Origin: Actinomycetota bacterium
GTDB taxonomy: Bacteria > Actinomycetota > Actinomycetes > Actinomycetales > Microbacteriaceae
Direction: 5' to 3'
Length of the DNA stretch: 8,031 nucleotides
Assembly (NCBI GenBank): GCA_009703545.1
Contig: WLFX01000037.1
Span: forward strand, 1 to 8,031
Position 1 is the stretch's first letter; each line of letters opens with the position of its first letter. Under the pieces are notes generated by a model, which saw only the letters and a program-made list of their open reading frames with translations, did no database searches and was not told the DNA's origin. The position numbers and the translations under genes were made by a program. This document shows positions 6,180 to 8,031 of the stretch, piece after piece.

Positions 6180-7799
6180 CTAACGCACTGCCTTTTTCCG
6201 CGCCGCCGACCGCTTTTCGGCTGAAGCGCCGAGTGAGAAGCTGGCAACCAACGCTACAGCGAGGAATCCCGCTGCGAGGTATGCGGCGCTCGCCGTGCCC
6301 GTGGACATCGCATCCTTGGCGTCCGAGGCGAAATCGGCGGTTGCGGGGTTCGCTTCAAGTCCGCTGATGGCTCCACCGGCAGAATCGATGACGGCCGCGA
6401 CGATGGGGGCGCTCATTGCGTCGGGCACGTTGCGATCGGCGAGCGAGGACTCGAGGCTGAACTGAGCGGTTGAGAACAACACCGTTCCGATGACGGCGAT
6501 TCCGAGTGCTGATCCGATCTGACGCGAGGTGCTGGATGTTCCGGAACCCTGACCACTCGCAGCAACGGGTACGTCTTGCAGGACAACACCGGTCAATTGC
6601 GCGGTCGCGAAACCGACTCCCATTCCGTAGACAAACAGGAATGGCACGATGGACCAGCCAGTAGCCTCGGGCGAGATCATGAGACCAATCCCGGCGACAC
6701 CGATCATCTCGAGAATGAGTCCGATGCGAATGATCCAGGTTGGCTTAAGGCGCGAGCCCAAGCCAGCGGCAACTCCGCTGGCGACGAATGAACCGACGGC
6801 AAGTGCCAGGATCACCAAGCCGGATTCGAACGCCGAGTAACCGAGCACGAACTGAAGCCACAGGGGGAGTGCGAGGATGATCCCGAATTCGCCCATGCTG
6901 ACGATCATCGCAACGAGGTTGCCGTTGCGGAAACTGGGAATCGAAAATAGTCCGAACGCGATGAGAGTCGACTTACCGGCTTTTTGGCGGCGGAGGCCGT
7001 GCACGATGTACATGGAAACGGTGAGCGCGGTAACCATGAAGGCAATCGGGACGACCGAGATGTCCAACGGCCACGTCCAATCACCGATTTCGAAGGCCTT
7101 GTTGATGTTCCACCAACCGAAATTGCGTCCCTCGATCAATCCGAAGACAAGGCTACCGCTGGCAAGGACGCTCAAGACGGCACCCAGCCAGTCGATGGCG
7201 CGTGCGTGTTTGACGTCTTTGGATTCGGTGACAAAGAGGAAAACACCAATGGTGATGAGGACACCGAGAGGGATATTGATTCCGAAGGCCCAGTTCCATG
7301 AGAACTCGGTCGTCAGCCATCCACCAAGGAGAGGCCCGACCGCGACCATTCCACCGATTGTCGAACCCCAGACGGCGAACGCGATGCCGCGTTCTTTGCC
7401 TTGGAAGGTCGCGTTGACGATTGAGAGGGTTGTCGGTAGGACCATGGCGCCACCGATGCCCTGGATGACGCGCCACGCGATGAGTGCTCCGGCCGTGTCG
7501 GACATGGCGGCAAAAATCGACGACACGATGAAGAACGAGAGACCGACAAGAAGCATCGATCGTCGCCCCCACTTGTCTGCGAGTGCGCCGAACACGAGAA
7601 GGAGCGCAGCGAAAACGAGGGTGTACGACTCCTGAATCCACTGGACGTCCGTCGAACTCGCCTCGAGATCAGTGACAATCGCGGGGATTGCCACGTTGAT
7701 AATCGTCGTATCGACGATCACGAGGGCGACGGCGAGGCTGACGAAAAGGAGAGCGAGCCAGCGGTTTTTCTGAGTGGGCATGGTTACCAGCATATCCAT
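6180..7799 (-). CDS. DHA2-family (14-segment) MFS drug exporter
   Basis: A 539-residue (from the chosen start) proton-driven exporter of the EmrB/QacA type in the cytoplasmic membrane. Motif D1 in helix 1 is VDTTIINVAIPAI (29-41). The loop 2-3 motif A is GALADKWGRRSM (71-82). The helix 5 antiporter motif C is GGMVAVGPLLGGW (149-161), followed by SWNWAFGINIPLG. The ASGQGSGTSSTSRQIGSALG block (414-433) is typical of the second half. Hydrophobic segments and length fit 14 helices, and the C-terminus is basic (KRSAARKKAVR). The substrate cannot be told from sequence. The start is uncertain: in-frame ATGs occur at 7829, 7799, 7793 and 7781. I chose 7799 because a partial GAG site lies nine bases upstream; 7781 gives the most family-like N-terminus (MPTQKNRW). 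It converges on the Cys-rich gene with 39 bp between and no evident terminator. Confidence 0.9.
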   Translation of the reverse strand: MDMLVTMPTQKNRWLALLFVSLAVALVIVDTTIINVAIPAIVTDLEASSTDVQWIQESYTLVFAALLLVFGALADKWGRRSMLLVGLSFFIVSSIFAAMSDTAGALIAWRVIQGIGGAMVLPTTLSIVNATFQGKERGIAFAVWGSTIGGMVAVGPLLGGWLTTEFSWNWAFGINIPLGVLITIGVFLFVTESKDVKHARAIDWLGAVLSVLASGSLVFGLIEGRNFGWWNINKAFEIGDWTWPLDISVVPIAFMVTALTVSMYIVHGLRRQKAGKSTLIAFGLFSIPSFRNGNLVAMIVSMGEFGIILALPLWLQFVLGYSAFESGLVILALAVGSFVASGVAAGLGSRLKPTWIIRIGLILEMIGVAGIGLMISPEATGWSIVPFLFVYGMGVGFATAQLTGVVLQDVPVAASGQGSGTSSTSRQIGSALGIAVIGTVLFSTAQFSLESSLADRNVPDAMSAPIVAAVIDSAGGAISGLEANPATADFASDAKDAMSTGTASAAYLAAGFLAVALVASFSLGASAEKRSAARKKAVR

Positions 7800-7878
7800 G
7801 GGTGCAATCTCAGGTTTACCTGTTACCATTGGCAAGTCGGCTCAGGACAGGCAGAAGTTATTCTGCAAATTTGTGTGG

Positions 7879-7907
7879 TTTGTATAGGTTCCGAGTCGGG
7901 TTGACAA
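7879..7907 (-). promoter_or_regulatory. candidate promoter of the MFS exporter
   Basis: On the minus strand TTGTCA (7907-7902) is followed after 17 bases by TACAAA (7884-7879). This resembles a sigma-70-type -35/-10 pair (about 5/6 and 4/6 matches). Transcription would begin near 7872 and give a leader of about 40 to 90 bases, depending on the exporter start used. It overlaps the dyad at 7901-7921. Confidence 0.35.
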
Positions 7908-7921
7908 CATCCTGTTGGCAA
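7901..7921. promoter_or_regulatory. 21-bp imperfect dyad, possible operator
   Basis: TTGACAACA and TGTTGGCAA are inverted repeats around TCC; eight of nine positions pair, with the single mismatch being A against G. The site covers the candidate -35 box of the exporter promoter, a common place for a repressor to bind. The cognate regulator is not in the visible sequence. Confidence 0.4.
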
Positions 7922-7969
7922 TGGTCCCCACTCGTGAATCGAACCCGGTCACTGACAGCTCGGTTTCGT

Positions 7970-7989
7970 GCGGCACTGCTGTGTGCCGC
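7970..7989 (+). other. perfect 7-bp inverted repeat (hairpin)
   Basis: GCGGCAC and GTGCCGC flank a six-base loop TGCTGT. There is no T-run on either side, so it does not look like an intrinsic terminator. It lies about 30 bases before a candidate start codon on the plus strand and could be a leader hairpin or a protein-binding dyad. Confidence 0.35.
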
Positions 7990-8020
7990 CATGGGTATTT
8001 ACAAGCCGGAAAGCATTCTG

Positions 8021-8031
8021 ATGCCCAGCAA
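8021..8031 (+). CDS. possible start of a gene running off the window
   Basis: An ATG at 8021 is preceded by GGAAAG (8008-8013) with a seven-base gap, a good Shine-Dalgarno arrangement. Only the first three codons and part of a fourth are visible (Met-Pro-Ser), so no function can be given. If real, this gene is divergent from the exporter and could encode its regulator, which is inference only. A competing reading is that a minus-strand gene ends at 7999-8001, with ...LSGL before its TAA. Confidence 0.3.

Noticed and set aside
6877..7635. Long plus-strand open frame (252 codons) opposite the exporter
   Set aside because: It is antisense to a protein with clear MFS motifs, and its composition (Arg, Pro, Thr and Ser rich) is that of a mirror frame with no recognisable domain.
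7936..7948. GAATCGAACCCGG, which resembles a reversed tRNA T-loop
   Set aside because: The bases flanking the TTCGATT loop on the minus strand do not form the required 5-bp stem, and no acceptor or anticodon arms are found.
7908..8020. Riboswitch in the leader of the gene at the window edge
   Set aside because: Only a single hairpin is visible, and no known riboswitch core motif was recognised.

Overview
The window looks like chromosomal DNA of an actinobacterium (Actinomycetota). The GC content is in the mid-to-upper fifties by eye. There are two-component genes of the LuxR-type regulator plus multi-pass kinase style common in that phylum, a 14-segment DHA2 exporter, and a tiny Cys-rich protein of a type I recall from actinobacteria. 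The family or genus cannot be fixed from this sequence. No rRNA, tRNA, CRISPR array, insertion sequence or phage gene was seen.

Layout. At 1-351 (+) lies the 3' end of a PlsC-type acyltransferase gene, whose last 38 bases overlap the convergent thioredoxin gene. Bases 314-3938 (-) hold a tightly packed four-gene cluster, in transcription order: a six-helix membrane protein of unknown function, a NarL/LuxR-type response regulator, an unusual multi-pass histidine kinase, and a thioredoxin. The regulator starts one base after the membrane protein's stop, the kinase start overlaps the regulator's end, and only 26 bp separate the kinase from thioredoxin. At 3991-4266 (-) is a single-domain rhodanese. 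An 86-bp divergent intergenic region separates it from a CoA-disulfide/persulfide reductase with a fused rhodanese domain (4353-6014, +). Nine bases after that comes a 38-residue Cys-rich protein with a strong ribosome binding site (6024-6140). A DHA2-family drug exporter (about 6180-7799, -) converges on it. The last ~230 bases (7800-8031) are upstream sequence: a 21-bp operator-like dyad, a candidate exporter promoter, a perfect hairpin, and a good ribosome binding site with an ATG at 8021 that may begin a (+) gene running out of the window.

How the genes may work together. The centre of the window is about thiol and sulfane-sulfur handling. The rhodanese and the CoADR-rhodanese fusion move and reduce persulfide sulfur. 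The Cys-rich protein is probably made from the same mRNA as the reductase. Thioredoxin is the last gene of the neighbouring operon. The two-component system with its companion membrane protein could sense an envelope or redox signal, but its ligand cannot be read from sequence. The most unusual items are the two-block membrane architecture of the kinase, the unknown membrane protein in its operon, and the Cys-rich protein.
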